A stretch of 64,000 nucleotides of DNA from UBA9662 sp002729415 (lineage in GTDB: Bacteria > Poribacteria > WGA-4E > UBA9662): the NCBI GenBank assembly GCA_002729415.1, contig PBXZ01000057.1:1-64000 (forward strand), in the 5' to 3' direction. Of this stretch, positions 1 to 8,857 are shown in pieces; within the stretch, counting starts at the first letter, position 1; each line of letters begins with the position of its first letter. Both the position numbers and the translations under genes were made by a program. The notes under the pieces were generated by a model that was not told where the DNA came from, ran no database searches, and worked only from the letters and a program-made list of their open reading frames with translations.

Positions 1-1308
1 GTTTGTTAACGCTTCATATAATATTCGGCCATCATGTTTCCCCGTAGGTTCAATTCCAAGCAGATAAAGTGAAGTTAAACCCACATCGATGTTTCCGGAG
101 GGAACCTGACTGACTAGGCCAGATTTCAAATTTGGACCGCTGGCAAACAACATTGTTTTCAACTCAAATGGGCTGATACTACCATGACCACAGTGGCTGC
201 CACCAGTTGATGTGCCACGAATCCCATTAGCATTTGTTTGGCAAGACCAGTTATATGCATATAATATGTTGCCAGCACGAGGATGATCATTTCCTATTAA
301 TTTTAGTGATAATGTTCCATCAACATGGCCGTATTTCCAATTTCCTGATTCCATGTGATGTGTGAAAATGGGGCCACACCAAGCTTCCTTCTGTAGGAAG
401 TGTACAATCTGATCAATTCGTTCTTCATCGTTATCTTCGATGTAGATGTGAGTGTCCACACAAATGACGTCCCTTGATTTCTCTGAGGCTTTAAGGCCTG
501 CTTCAACTAGTCTCTGTGTGATTTTAATTGGTTGTTCATGGGTTACGAAACCATGATCTGACAGAATGAAAATGTCTGGTTCAATCCTCAGTGATTTTAT
601 AGTTGACAAGATTCGGCCTAGGTTGTCGTCCATGTGGCGAATTGCTTCCATGTTCTCAGCGGTGCCGAGACCATAATGATGTTGAGTGTNATCAGGATCT
701 GACAGCCATACATAAGTCAGGTTGGGTTGGGTTTNAGGTAGAATATATTCCGTTAGTACATCTATGGCATATGTATTTCGGCCNATATTGGGATAGTTAG
801 CTTCGGGTGCAGAACCAAATTGTTTGACAATAGGTGTAGATTTNGGAAAAACGTANCTGTGATTAACAATCAAACCATTTTGTTGGTGGTCCAGCAAAAA
901 TGCCGCNCCAGTAGAGCATGAAGTAGCTGTTGCAACTGTCCTACCTGATTTTGCGACAATATGAGCGATGGAATTGGTGGTTAGTAGTTGATGGTTTGTT
1001 ACTTGGTTGAAAGCTACTAGGTTGTGATAATCACCAGTTGATATGCCATGGTATGGGTNAAGCTCAGTTGCCAGTATGTTGTTTCCCATTAGACCATGTG
1101 TGGTTGGGTAGGCACTGGTTGAAATGGAAGCCGAGTTCAAACGGGTTAGTGTTGGAAAGCAGGAATGATTATCAGCAAACGTTACGCCATTTTGTGCGAA
1201 TTTGAGTAGATTGGGCGTGTNGTCACAACTCATTAGGTCTGGACGCATGCCGTCCCAAACCATGATAATGATGTGTTCAGAACGTTTTTGNTGAAGATGC
1301 TTTACCAA
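1..1308 (-). CDS. Type I phosphodiesterase / alkaline phosphatase superfamily protein, 3' end cut by window edge
   Basis: The reading frame stays open to base 1, so about 436 residues are visible and the C-terminus is outside the window. Near the N-terminus it has IIIMVWDGMRPDL, whose first Asp is a metal ligand, then CFPTLTRLNSASIS, where the second Thr (about residue 55) matches the nucleophile of nucleotide pyrophosphatase/phosphodiesterases (PTxT). Later come a DPDxTQHHYG segment, SDHGF and GSHCGHGS, which supply the remaining Asp and His ligands of the two-metal alkaline-phosphatase fold. The nucleophile is Thr rather than the Cys/Ser of sulfatases, so a phosphodiesterase or phosphonate-type activity is more likely. 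The substrate is unknown. The start is uncertain. I used TTG at 1308, the only start-like codon after an in-frame stop, and it has no clear ribosome binding site. If the N near 1292 is a spurious base, a GTG a little upstream (about 1318) would join the frame. Confidence 0.8.
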   Translation of the reverse strand, partial: MVKHLXQKRSEHIIIMVWDGMRPDLMSCDXTPNLLKFAQNGVTFADNHSCFPTLTRLNSASISTSAYPTTHGLMGNNILATELXPYHGISTGDYHNLVAFNQVTNHQLLTTNSIAHIVAKSGRTVATATSCSTXAAFLLDHQQNGLIVNHXYVFXKSTPIVKQFGSAPEANYPNXGRNTYAIDVLTEYILPXTQPNLTYVWLSDPDXTQHHYGLGTAENMEAIRHMDDNLGRILSTIKSLRIEPDIFILSDHGFVTHEQPIKITQRLVEAGLKASEKSRDVICVDTHIYIEDNDEERIDQIVHFLQKEAWCGPIFTHHMESGNWKYGHVDGTLSLKLIGNDHPRAGNILYAYNWSCQTNANGIRGTSTGGSHCGHGSISPFELKTMLFASGPNLKSGLVSQVPSGNIDVGLTSLYLLGIEPTGKHDGRILYEALTN

Positions 1309-1400
1309 AATATTTCACGTCCACGTTAGTTCCACCATAAAACTTAGTGGTGACTCCTGTTGCTGTTTGNTTTGACTCGTAGGTTTGTGCAGTGCCTCTG

Positions 1401-2360
1401 TTAAACAAATTCCAAGTACTCTCTTGANTTGGTTTCTTGCCATTGAAACTGAAATTCTACTTTCTCATGCGGGCGAAAAGATAAGGTTACGTCCTCAATC
1501 GGTGTTCCAAGAACTTCAATTTGGCTTAAATCCGCCACGCCAATTCCCATTTCGCTAGCATAATGAAATAATCCTATATNCGCTGGATTGAATCCCATTG
1601 CTTTAGTAGTTACAGCATCGGCAGAAAATACGTCAGCGCTAGCCACNCCAATATTGAGGTCTACACTGTCTGTTCCACCGGGACCATTNCCCTGTAGGCC
1701 AGTTGTTCCATCAATGATCCCAATATTTGGTTTNAGGTATTGGGATAAACGGATCAAGTTGATGTTGAGTATTTGTGCTTCCCGTGGNAGTTCCCGGTCA
1801 GAGTGACTGCAGTAGCCGTGCATTTTTACCCGGTCCTCCTTATGCAGGGTACCCATAATCATGTTTTTTAATGCGAGTGTTACAACGTCTACATCGTGCG
1901 TTTTTGCCACAGCTACTGAGATTGTACATGGGCAATCTAGGACAATCNTAGGCATTCTTACTGGCACTCGGCTCTTATCGGCNAGGATNATGTTAGTCGT
2001 TTCCCATTCTGTTTCTTGATGAATGTCGTAAAGCTGAATNGGTACGTCATATTCATTGATNAAATTTCGATAACCGAAATTATCGAAGGATTCGCCTGAA
2101 TATTCTTCATTGGCTCCCTCAGCGATAATGATCTCTGTGGGGGGNGCTGGCGTAGTCAGTAAAAAGTCGATTGTTCCTCGGATAGCATCAACGTGGGTNG
2201 AAGCCAGTTGNTTTTTGCTTGATAAGAAATTTGGTTTCAGCATGACTTGAGATGTTAANTTTGGAATGATTTCTTCTCGTACCAAGTCCAGAGCATGATG
2301 GATGTTCTGGCGGCGGTTGACTGTTTGCGCTAGACCCACTTTGGCTTTCTCAATACTCAT
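1401..2360 (-). CDS. DUF362 domain-containing protein
   Basis: This 319-residue protein has the DUF362 pattern: a KVGLAQTVNRRQN opening, then MLKPNF (about residue 41), an EGANEEYSGESFDNFGY segment, and AKTHDVDVVTLALKNMIMG in the middle. It ends with a GIIDGTTGLQ stretch and a VASADVFSADAVTTKAMGF motif. DUF362 proteins are widespread and poorly understood; some relatives carry ferredoxin-like domains. No CxxCxxC iron-sulfur motif is visible here; the only close pair of cysteines is DCPC. The ATG at 2360 follows AAGGAAG at a good distance. The gene lies upstream of the phosphodiesterase on the same strand, about 90 bases away, so the two may be co-transcribed. Biochemical function is unknown. 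Confidence 0.8.
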   Translation of the reverse strand: MSIEKAKVGLAQTVNRRQNIHHALDLVREEIIPXLTSQVMLKPNFLSSKXQLAXTHVDAIRGTIDFLLTTPXPPTEIIIAEGANEEYSGESFDNFGYRNXINEYDVXIQLYDIHQETEWETTNXIXADKSRVPVRMPXIVLDCPCTISVAVAKTHDVDVVTLALKNMIMGTLHKEDRVKMHGYCSHSDREXPREAQILNINLIRLSQYXKPNIGIIDGTTGLQXNGPGGTDSVDLNIXVASADVFSADAVTTKAMGFNPAXIGLFHYASEMGIGVADLSQIEVLGTPIEDVTLSFRPHEKVEFQFQWQETXSREYLEFV

Positions 2361-2709
2361 TGATATCTTCCTTATATATGGAGTATAAGTTGTGATGNAT
2401 TTATANTCCCTTAATTTCTNGGAATGGAGTTGAATTAATTTGGCAAGTTATGGTAGTGTTGTCTGGTNGATAGTTGTTCCCAGATTGCTTCCTTAACAGT
2501 ATATCACAATAATTATAGTAGGATGTGGTGTTCTTAACACATAAATTATGTTGCCCNGTTTTTANCCTTAANGTTCAGTCTAAAGCCGACTTTTAATTTG
2601 AGTTTCAGATGATTAGGTTGGCTAATCAAACTTGATTCCAAAAATNTGGNGNTTGATATATAATACTTACACTTGTGTGAAGNAAATAAGTATCAATAAG
2701 GGGAATTGG
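2361..2709. other. Intergenic region between divergent genes
   Basis: This is about 350 bases between the divergent DUF362 gene and the isomerase gene. No coding sequence or RNA gene is recognised. A TATAAT lies at 2659-2664, about 45 bases before the isomerase start, but no good -35 box sits at normal spacing, so I do not call a promoter. AAGGGG at 2698-2703 is the likely ribosome binding site for the gene at 2710. Confidence 0.5.
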
Positions 2710-3510
2710 ATGGAACATACTATTGGTTGTACTACNCGNCCTTATGCTTCGATTTCATTTGCAGAGGCTTGCGAGCATATTGCGGAGGCGGGATATAGTG
2801 ATGTTGCTGTCTTTGGCAATACGGGATCAGTTGCTATTAGTTCTAATAGTAGTCGGCAAGACATTGGAAATGTGCGTAGAGTGGCGGAAAGGGTAGGGCT
2901 TGTACCGTCTTTGCTTATTGGAGGTACACAGCTGAATCTAGGGTTAGAGGCAGCCGTTGAAGATTATCGTCGCCTCATTGGTAATACGGCTTCATTGGGA
3001 GCTTCTTGGCTACTTGATTGTGGTACGTCAAACACGGCTCATTATGATGATTACTATGCTTTGATGCAGGAAACATCTCCATATGCGGAAGCCTGTGGGA
3101 TTACCATTACACTTAAACCTCATGGTGGGATTACTTTAACGGTGCAGGATTTGATAAACGCCTACAATCGGGTGAATCGCTCCGGTTTTGGGATTTGCTA
3201 TGATCCGGGTAATATTATTTATTACACTAAGGGGGAACACCAACCGGGCACAAATCTAGATCTATTGGCCCCAAAGATCTCAAATTTGATTATTAAGGAT
3301 TGTATTTTGGACAATGGTAATCCTGATGTGATGGTTACTCCTGGTGAGGGTTTGGTCGATTTCGGAGAGGTGATTGCTATTCTGCAGAAAGCAGGTTTCC
3401 AAGGTCCAATGTATTTGGAATGTGTCGGTGGGGAATCTTTGGACGAAATTAATCATAATGTGAAATCGACATTGGATTTTCTTAGGGATTTGACGGTTGA
3501 AAATCAATAA
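2710..3510 (+). CDS. Sugar phosphate isomerase/epimerase (xylose-isomerase-like TIM barrel)
   Basis: This 266-residue single-domain protein belongs to the AP-endonuclease-2/xylose-isomerase-like family. Supporting stretches are HIAEAGYSDVAVFG near the N-terminus, LKPHGGITLTVQDL (metal-binding region, about residue 138), FGICYDPGNIIYY (about 162), IIKDCILDNGN (about 195) and PGEGLVDFGEVIAIL (about 213). The family isomerises or epimerises sugars and sugar phosphates or cleaves related polyols with a divalent metal; the exact substrate cannot be read from sequence. I chose the ATG at 2710 because AAGGGG precedes it at proper spacing and family homology starts there. The open frame continues upstream to 2632 without family similarity. 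The nucleoside hydrolase starts 22 bases after the stop, suggesting an operon. Confidence 0.82.
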   Translation: MEHTIGCTXXPYASISFAEACEHIAEAGYSDVAVFGNTGSVAISSNSSRQDIGNVRRVAERVGLVPSLLIGGTQLNLGLEAAVEDYRRLIGNTASLGASWLLDCGTSNTAHYDDYYALMQETSPYAEACGITITLKPHGGITLTVQDLINAYNRVNRSGFGICYDPGNIIYYTKGEHQPGTNLDLLAPKISNLIIKDCILDNGNPDVMVTPGEGLVDFGEVIAILQKAGFQGPMYLECVGGESLDEINHNVKSTLDFLRDLTVENQ

Positions 3511-3532
3511 ATGTTTTGAACACTATAGTTAA

Positions 3533-4507
3533 ATGCAACGTATAATACTGGATACAGATCCGGGTGTTGATGATGCGCTGGCAATTGCGTTAGCTATCAA
3601 TTCTTCTGGATTGAAACTGGAAGCGGTTACGACGGTAAATGGTAATGTGAGTGTTGATTATTGTACCCGTAACCTTTCATTGATTCTTGGTGCTATGGGT
3701 AATGTATCGGTCCCGATTATTGCAAAAGGGGAATCTCAACCGTTGTCTGTTTCTATTGTTAATGCTTCTCATGTACATGGTAGTGATGGATTGGGAGGTG
3801 TAACCCAGCTTCGTGATTCAAACGGGAATCGATGCTATTCGGAGATGCTTTTACCCTCTGTCACGACAGGTGCTGTGGACGTGATTTTAGAAGTAGTTAA
3901 ACAGTATCCAAGCCAGATTATTTTACTCTGTATAGGCCCTTTAACGAACATAGCTAAGGCAATTCTTACGTGCCCGATTGAAATGAAGAAAGTCAAGGGG
4001 ATTGTCCTGATGGGTGGCGCTTTTGAGGTCTACGGGAATGTGACGTTAAGCGCTGAATTTAATGTTTATGCAGATCCACATGCTGCACAAGTTGTCTTTG
4101 ACTCTGGGATTCCAGTTACTATTGTGCCGTTAGATGTGACCCATCAGGTTCTGTTGAATGCTAGGCAATTTGAGGAACTGTGCGTTCGGCATGATGGGCA
4201 GTGGGGGCGATTTTTGTTGGATTGTACCAAGGTTTGTTTTGAATTTCATTGTCAGCATGAGGGCCTTGATGGTTTTTATCTACATGATCCGGTAGCAGTT
4301 GGATATTTAGAACATCCAGGTTTTTTTGATACTGTTCCAGCTTATGTGCAGGTAGAAACAACCAGTGGNTTGACACGTGGTCGAACGGTTGCTGATCTAC
4401 GCTCGAGTCATATTGATGGGCCAGAGCCTAATGCGCAAGTGTGTGTTGGAATTAACACTGGTCAGTTTTTAGATTATTTTTTAGATCGTATTTTTGCATC
4501 TGCATAA
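3533..4507 (+). CDS. Inosine-uridine-type nucleoside hydrolase
   Basis: This 324-residue protein starts with the calcium-binding signature ILDTDPGVDDALA (residues 4-16), diagnostic of the IU-nucleoside hydrolase family. Other family landmarks are GSDGLGG (about residue 83), LCIGPLTNIAKA (about 127), VLMGGAFEVYGN (about 155), FNVYADPHAAQVVF (about 172) and YLHDPVAVGYLE near residue 250, which supplies the late His-Asp pair. The family hydrolyses the N-glycosidic bond of ribonucleosides to a free base and ribose. Length is normal for the family. It lies 22 bases after the isomerase and 14 bases before the crystallin-like gene, so the three are probably one transcript. The ribosome binding site is weak. 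Substrate choice (purine, pyrimidine or other) is not evident. Confidence 0.92.
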   Translation: MQRIILDTDPGVDDALAIALAINSSGLKLEAVTTVNGNVSVDYCTRNLSLILGAMGNVSVPIIAKGESQPLSVSIVNASHVHGSDGLGGVTQLRDSNGNRCYSEMLLPSVTTGAVDVILEVVKQYPSQIILLCIGPLTNIAKAILTCPIEMKKVKGIVLMGGAFEVYGNVTLSAEFNVYADPHAAQVVFDSGIPVTIVPLDVTHQVLLNARQFEELCVRHDGQWGRFLLDCTKVCFEFHCQHEGLDGFYLHDPVAVGYLEHPGFFDTVPAYVQVETTSXLTRGRTVADLRSSHIDGPEPNAQVCVGINTGQFLDYFLDRIFASA

Positions 4508-4521
4508 AAGAGAGGCTAAAT

Positions 4522-5913
4522 ATGCAAAGTAAAATGATTCGTCTGGTTGTTGAGGTTTTTGCGGAATCTAATTTTAGAGGTAAGAGTAGTTTCATCGTTG
4601 AACCGATTAGACATACCAGGGAGATAGGTTTGCATGATCGAATTGCATCGCTCAGGGTGTATCGGGGACCACATTACTCCAATCCAAACTATAAAGTTAT
4701 TTTGTATCAACATGTTGATTTTCAAGGTAAGAAAATTGGGCTTGGGCCAGGGTACTATCCGTACTTGAATGACACGGCCTACAATTTTAGTGATATGATT
4801 TCCTCCATCAATTTTGGTTCCATGACAACCCCTACAGGTCCTGAATGGGGAACAATTCCGGTTGTCGTCGAGTGTTATGAACATGTTAATTTCGAGGGAC
4901 GTAAAATTACAATTTTAAGAGATGTTGCCAATTTGCGGGATGCCCAAGGTGGCACGTGGTTTGAAGACATGGTGTCTTCGATTCGTGTTTTTAAAGGACC
5001 TAATTTCCCTCCTACGCCGGTAGATATTATTTTTTATGAGCATCCTGAATTTGAAGGTGCGCAATTGCCGATACATATGTATCCTACTGATCGAGTAAAA
5101 GAGATATCGAATTTGCATTTACTCCCTCAAGATTTTGGTGATAGTGTCTCTGCTATAAAGATTCAGAGTTGGGCTTCATCCGGTGAGTTTACAGGCCTTG
5201 TTTTTGAGGATGAGTTTTTTGGTAATGATATGCGTCGAGAGTGGAGATGGGAAGATCCTAATGGTGGAGGATCTTGGTCTGAGCGTCAAGGCTACTTGGA
5301 AATGCGGGCAGAGCCAGGACAAGATCTATGGCACGGGAATAATGGTCGTGGAGGGAATATGGATGCCCCGCGTCTGTTAACTGAAGTATCAGGCGATTTT
5401 GCTATTGAGTGTCGAATCCCGGTCTCGGCGCAACTGAAGGAACATGGGGGACTGATTGTCTGGAAGCATCCGCATCGTTTTATACGACTTGAAAAAACTT
5501 CAGGACCTCATGGTTTTAGAGGTGATGTCCGTTTTGAACGTCATGTGAATGGTGTTTTCAATCTTATTGGTCGTGGACAGGATATGCAGAAGGTTCGAGA
5601 GCTGTTTCTGAGGTTGGAGCGTCGTGGAAACACGTTTTCCGGNTTTGCAAGTGAAGATGCTATCCATTGGAAGAGTTGTGGGCAAACAAATGTTGGTATG
5701 GGTGATCCANTNCGGGTTGGATTGCACGCGCTTTGTCCGGGGAATATACCTCCAACNTTGACTCGTTTTGATTACTTCCGTATTTTTAAGCGNCAGAGNG
5801 AGGCTGCGCAATANCTNGCGAGATTTCCTGCNTTAGTGGGACGGATTGATGATGANCATGCTAGGCGTAGAGAAGCAGAACAGCGTAGGCGAGCTATGCG
5901 AGATCTGGTTTAG
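4522..5913 (+). CDS. Beta/gamma-crystallin-like repeats fused to a DUF1349-like (concanavalin-type) domain
   Basis: The protein has 463 residues. The first 215 or so hold repeated crystallin-type units, each opening with an aromatic strand such as VVEVFAESNFRGKSSF, VILYQHVDFQGKKIGL, VVECYEHVNFEGRKITI or IIFYEHPEFEGAQLPI, and followed by a segment like DMISSINFGSM or DMVSSIRVFKG. These match the Greek-key YxxxxFxG plus (D/N)xxSS pattern of beta/gamma-crystallins, where the SS site can bind calcium. Residues about 220-425 (VFEDEFFGNDMRREWRWEDP onward, with GLIVWKHPHRFIRLEK and FRIFK) resemble the DUF1349 jelly-roll fold often found with carbohydrate-active proteins. The tail is rich in Arg and Glu. 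No signal peptide is visible, odd for such domains. GAGAGG precedes the ATG. Function is unknown; carbohydrate or calcium binding is inference. Confidence 0.72.
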   Translation: MQSKMIRLVVEVFAESNFRGKSSFIVEPIRHTREIGLHDRIASLRVYRGPHYSNPNYKVILYQHVDFQGKKIGLGPGYYPYLNDTAYNFSDMISSINFGSMTTPTGPEWGTIPVVVECYEHVNFEGRKITILRDVANLRDAQGGTWFEDMVSSIRVFKGPNFPPTPVDIIFYEHPEFEGAQLPIHMYPTDRVKEISNLHLLPQDFGDSVSAIKIQSWASSGEFTGLVFEDEFFGNDMRREWRWEDPNGGGSWSERQGYLEMRAEPGQDLWHGNNGRGGNMDAPRLLTEVSGDFAIECRIPVSAQLKEHGGLIVWKHPHRFIRLEKTSGPHGFRGDVRFERHVNGVFNLIGRGQDMQKVRELFLRLERRGNTFSXFASEDAIHWKSCGQTNVGMGDPXRVGLHALCPGNIPPXLTRFDYFRIFKXQXEAAQXXARFPXLVGRIDDXHARRREAEQRRRAMRDLV

Positions 5914-6012
5914 TTTGGAAGAGGNGGGTTGAGTTTCTAAAACTTTGTGGNGTTTACAGGAATTGGTNCCATTAATAATTTAGTNATTTAATTTATCATA
6001 AGGGAGAAAGCA

Positions 6013-6891
6013 ATGAAATTACTCAGTTACTTGGACAATGANGAAGTAAAACCAGGGNTATGTGACGGTGAAACCGTCTATGATATTTCTTCGGTTAGTG
6101 CTTCGATTTCTAATTTACTAGATACGTATGGTACTGATCTGCAGGTTATTGAGAAGGCTCGTGCTGCGGGTGATCTAACGGAAGTTGGACCAGTAAATAG
6201 TGTTCTGTTTAAACCGCCAGTTTATTATCCACGCAAATTGCTGTGTGTTGCTGGAAACTATGTGGCCCATATTGAAGAAGGGGGTGGGAAACTTCAACCA
6301 GAACATACACAGGCACCCTGGTTGTTCTGTGTTCCTCCAACCAGTGTGATGATAGGACATGGTGAGAAGATTCAACTTTTGCCTCAGGCACAAAAGATAG
6401 ATTATGAAGGCGAGTTGGCTGTTGTTATCGGTCGTAAGGCTAAAAGTGTGGCCGCTAAAGACGCTGCTGATTACATTGTTGGATACACTATCTACAATGA
6501 TGTTTCGGAACGAACACCTTTTATGATTGAGCATGTTGAAGAGAAACGACAGCTGTCGTTCTGGTATACCAAATCTTTTGATACATTCGGACCGAATGGG
6601 CCATTTTTAACCACCTCTGATGAGATTGCCGATCCACAGGATCTAACAATTCGGGTGAATGTTAACGGTGAAGAACGGCAGAATTGTAGCACCAACCAAA
6701 TGATCTTTTCTGTGTATGAGCTGGTCGAGTTCCTGACTAGTTTTTTAACGCTTGAACCTGGCGATATTATCGCTACTGGTACACCTGCGGGGGTGGGTTC
6801 GGCAACCGGGTTTTTCCTGAAAGGTGGTGATACAGTACAGATTTCAATTGATGGGTTAGGAACCTTGGGGAATTCTGTTGTGCAGACTTAG
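6013..6891 (+). CDS. Fumarylacetoacetate hydrolase family protein
   Basis: This 292-residue protein has the FAH-family C-terminal domain. Metal ligands are visible in KIDYEGELAVVIG (two Glu, about residues 128-140) and in YNDVSERTPF (Asp, about 161). The typical ending LEPGDIIATGTPAGVG (about 248-263) is present. A short N-terminal domain, MKLLSYLDN onward, resembles 2-hydroxyhepta-2,4-diene-1,7-dioate isomerase-type members. Such enzymes act on 2-oxo acids, including 2,4-diketo-3-deoxy-sugar acids. Given the dehydratases and sugar dehydrogenases in the window, a role late in a non-phosphorylated deoxy-sugar-acid pathway is plausible but not proven. GGGAG precedes the ATG. A TIM-barrel isomerase follows after 59 bases. 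Confidence 0.9.
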   Translation: MKLLSYLDNXEVKPGXCDGETVYDISSVSASISNLLDTYGTDLQVIEKARAAGDLTEVGPVNSVLFKPPVYYPRKLLCVAGNYVAHIEEGGGKLQPEHTQAPWLFCVPPTSVMIGHGEKIQLLPQAQKIDYEGELAVVIGRKAKSVAAKDAADYIVGYTIYNDVSERTPFMIEHVEEKRQLSFWYTKSFDTFGPNGPFLTTSDEIADPQDLTIRVNVNGEERQNCSTNQMIFSVYELVEFLTSFLTLEPGDIIATGTPAGVGSATGFFLKGGDTVQISIDGLGTLGNSVVQT

Positions 6892-6950
6892 ATTTATTGC
6901 TATTAATGGTTGGGTTGATAACCTTAAACCACATGTTTTAGGAGAATTGT

Positions 6951-7751
6951 ATGATTAAGCTAGGGACAATGTCGTTAAACGTTAGGAACACAACTGCGAC
7001 TGAGTTTGCAGGAATTGTTTCTGATCTTGGATTGGACGTTATTGAGTTGCACTCGAGTGCGTTTGAATCGACAGATCTTGATTATCTCAGAGATCTGAAA
7101 ATGGATTTGATGAAAAAAGGGCTTCCAATTGGTTACATTGGGATTAGCAACAATTTTGGTCGGCCTGTTGAGGAACATCCGGAGCAAATTTCTCTGATCA
7201 AGAAGTGGATTGATGTAGCTAGTTTTATGAGTTGTCCTATTGTACGTGTTTTTGCTGCTTACTTGCCGGAGGATTGCACCGACGAGGAAGCAATATGGCC
7301 TCCAATGATTTCAGGGTTTAAAGAGGTTGCTGAGTATGGCTATGAGAAAGGTATTCTGGTTGGATTACAGAACCATAATCATAATAATGTAACACGAACT
7401 GGAAATGATTTAATACGAGCCTTGCGTGAAACGGATCATCCTTATTTCACTCACATCCTTGATACGGGACAGTACGCAGGTTCGCCGGGAGCGAGTGGGC
7501 ATCGGGGGACGTCTCATCCTAATTATGATTGTTACGATAGTATTACTAAGACTGCACCGTATGCTGTATATATTCGAGCTAAGTTTTACCAGATTGATAG
7601 TGGCGTCGAAGAGTGGCTGGATTATCCTCGCATCCTCGATATCCTGCGAGCACAGAACTATAATGGTTGTATTTCAATTGTTTACGAAGGGGAATCAGAT
7701 CCTATAGAGTCGATGCGCAAGGCTGCTAGTTATCTGCGTTCTATTCTTTAA
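6951..7751 (+). CDS. Sugar phosphate isomerase/epimerase
   Basis: This 266-residue TIM barrel of the xylose-isomerase-like family begins MIKLGTMSLNVRN. It carries GIVSDLGLDVIELHSS, IGYIGISNNFGRP, PIVRVFAAYLPED, EYGYEKGILVGLQNHNHNN (metal-binding Asn/His stretch, about residue 130-150), FTHILDTGQYAGSPG and a late YNGCISIVYEGESDP with the final metal Glu. AGGAGA precedes the ATG. It sits between an FAH-family gene and a Gfo/Idh oxidoreductase, a common setting for these isomerases in carbohydrate clusters. The particular sugar is unknown. Compared with the paralogue at 2710 it is only distantly similar, so the two likely act on different substrates. Confidence 0.85.
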   Translation: MIKLGTMSLNVRNTTATEFAGIVSDLGLDVIELHSSAFESTDLDYLRDLKMDLMKKGLPIGYIGISNNFGRPVEEHPEQISLIKKWIDVASFMSCPIVRVFAAYLPEDCTDEEAIWPPMISGFKEVAEYGYEKGILVGLQNHNHNNVTRTGNDLIRALRETDHPYFTHILDTGQYAGSPGASGHRGTSHPNYDCYDSITKTAPYAVYIRAKFYQIDSGVEEWLDYPRILDILRAQNYNGCISIVYEGESDPIESMRKAASYLRSIL

Positions 7752-7815
7752 AGTGTCAATATTGAGGATTNNNTCATAGNAAGAGGGTGCCTGCTCCATA
7801 CCAAGAAAGCTGATT

Positions 7816-8820
7816 ATGAGAAGGTTTAAGGTCGCTCAAGTTGGTGTGGGCGGTAGAGGGAAGAATACATTAGNTGCTTTTCTAAAGTATGGAGATTCCG
7901 TCGTTGATATTACGGCAATTTGTGACACNGATAAAACGGATNTNCAAGAAACTGCGGATCAATTAAACATCTCGGCGTGTTTCTCAAATGTTGAAGATTT
8001 GATTNATNATGCTGATTTTNATGTTGCTTCTGTAACTACNCCGACGCCCGTTCGNCAAGAAGTNATNCTGCCCTTACTGGAGGCTGGTGTAGATGTTTTA
8101 GTGGATAAACCGTTTGCTGAGACNCTAGATCATGCTAAGGCAATTGTGGCATGTTCAGAGAAAAANGGAAAGTTAGTTGCNGTTGGGCANAATTTTCGTT
8201 ACATGAGCGGTTTTGATTCTGCTAGNAAGTATTTAGCTGATTNNCCATTGGGAGCGCCTCGTCATTTGACACATATTTTACTCGGTCGGCGTTGGGACAA
8301 AGGNTGGCGGAATGATCGGGTTCGGCGTGTGATGGCGATTATGTCAATTCATTGGCTTGATGGATACCGGTGGATGTTGGATGATGTGCCGGAAACCGTG
8401 TATTGNCAGACCTCGAAATCTGAACTGATTCCTGGAATTGGCGAAACACATACCAGTTTGATTATTAAGTTTGGTACTGGTTGTGTTGTGTCTCTTACCG
8501 AAAGTTTTGGNAGCCATNATCACATGAACACTTTTCCTGTTTTGGACTGCGATAATGGTAGCTTGGTAATAACCAATGCAGAATTGNGTGCTTATCANGG
8601 CGATGCNCCTGAACCCGCCCGAAGAATTCCAACAGNCAATGTGCCNAAGGATGTNGCAACTTATATGTGTNTGNCGGATCTTCTTCAAGCTATTGATACG
8701 GATCAACTACCTCCAAATAGTGGTCAGGATAANCTCAGGAGNATTGCAATTATGGAAGCCGCATATCGGTCTGCGACTGAAAATCGNGTCATATACTGGG
8801 ANGAGATGGGAGTTGAATAN
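7816..8820 (+). CDS. Gfo/Idh/MocA family oxidoreductase
   Basis: This protein of about 334 residues opens with RFKVAQVGVGGRGKNTL, a Rossmann NAD(P) site. It continues with VDITAICD, a VLVDKPFAE motif (about residue 95-103), which is the conserved EKP-type segment with the catalytic Lys, and GxNFRYMSGF. The C-terminal substrate domain has MSIHWLDGYRWML (His at the usual catalytic position) and SLTESF. The family oxidises or reduces sugars, inositols and sugar derivatives with NAD(P). I end the gene at the codon TAN at 8818-8820, which is TAA or TAG for two of three plausible readings. Beyond it the frame loses family similarity and runs into the next gene. Many ambiguous bases lie at wobble positions. 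The next isomerase starts 37 bases on. Confidence 0.82.
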
Positions 8821-8857
8821 TTTATTATTTTTNAANCTNTAATTGGGAGAAACTGTT

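Noticed and set aside
2636..2664. TATAAT-containing promoter-like sequence before the first isomerase gene
   Set aside because: The best -35 match is only 3 of 6 bases at 17-base spacing; too weak to report as a feature.
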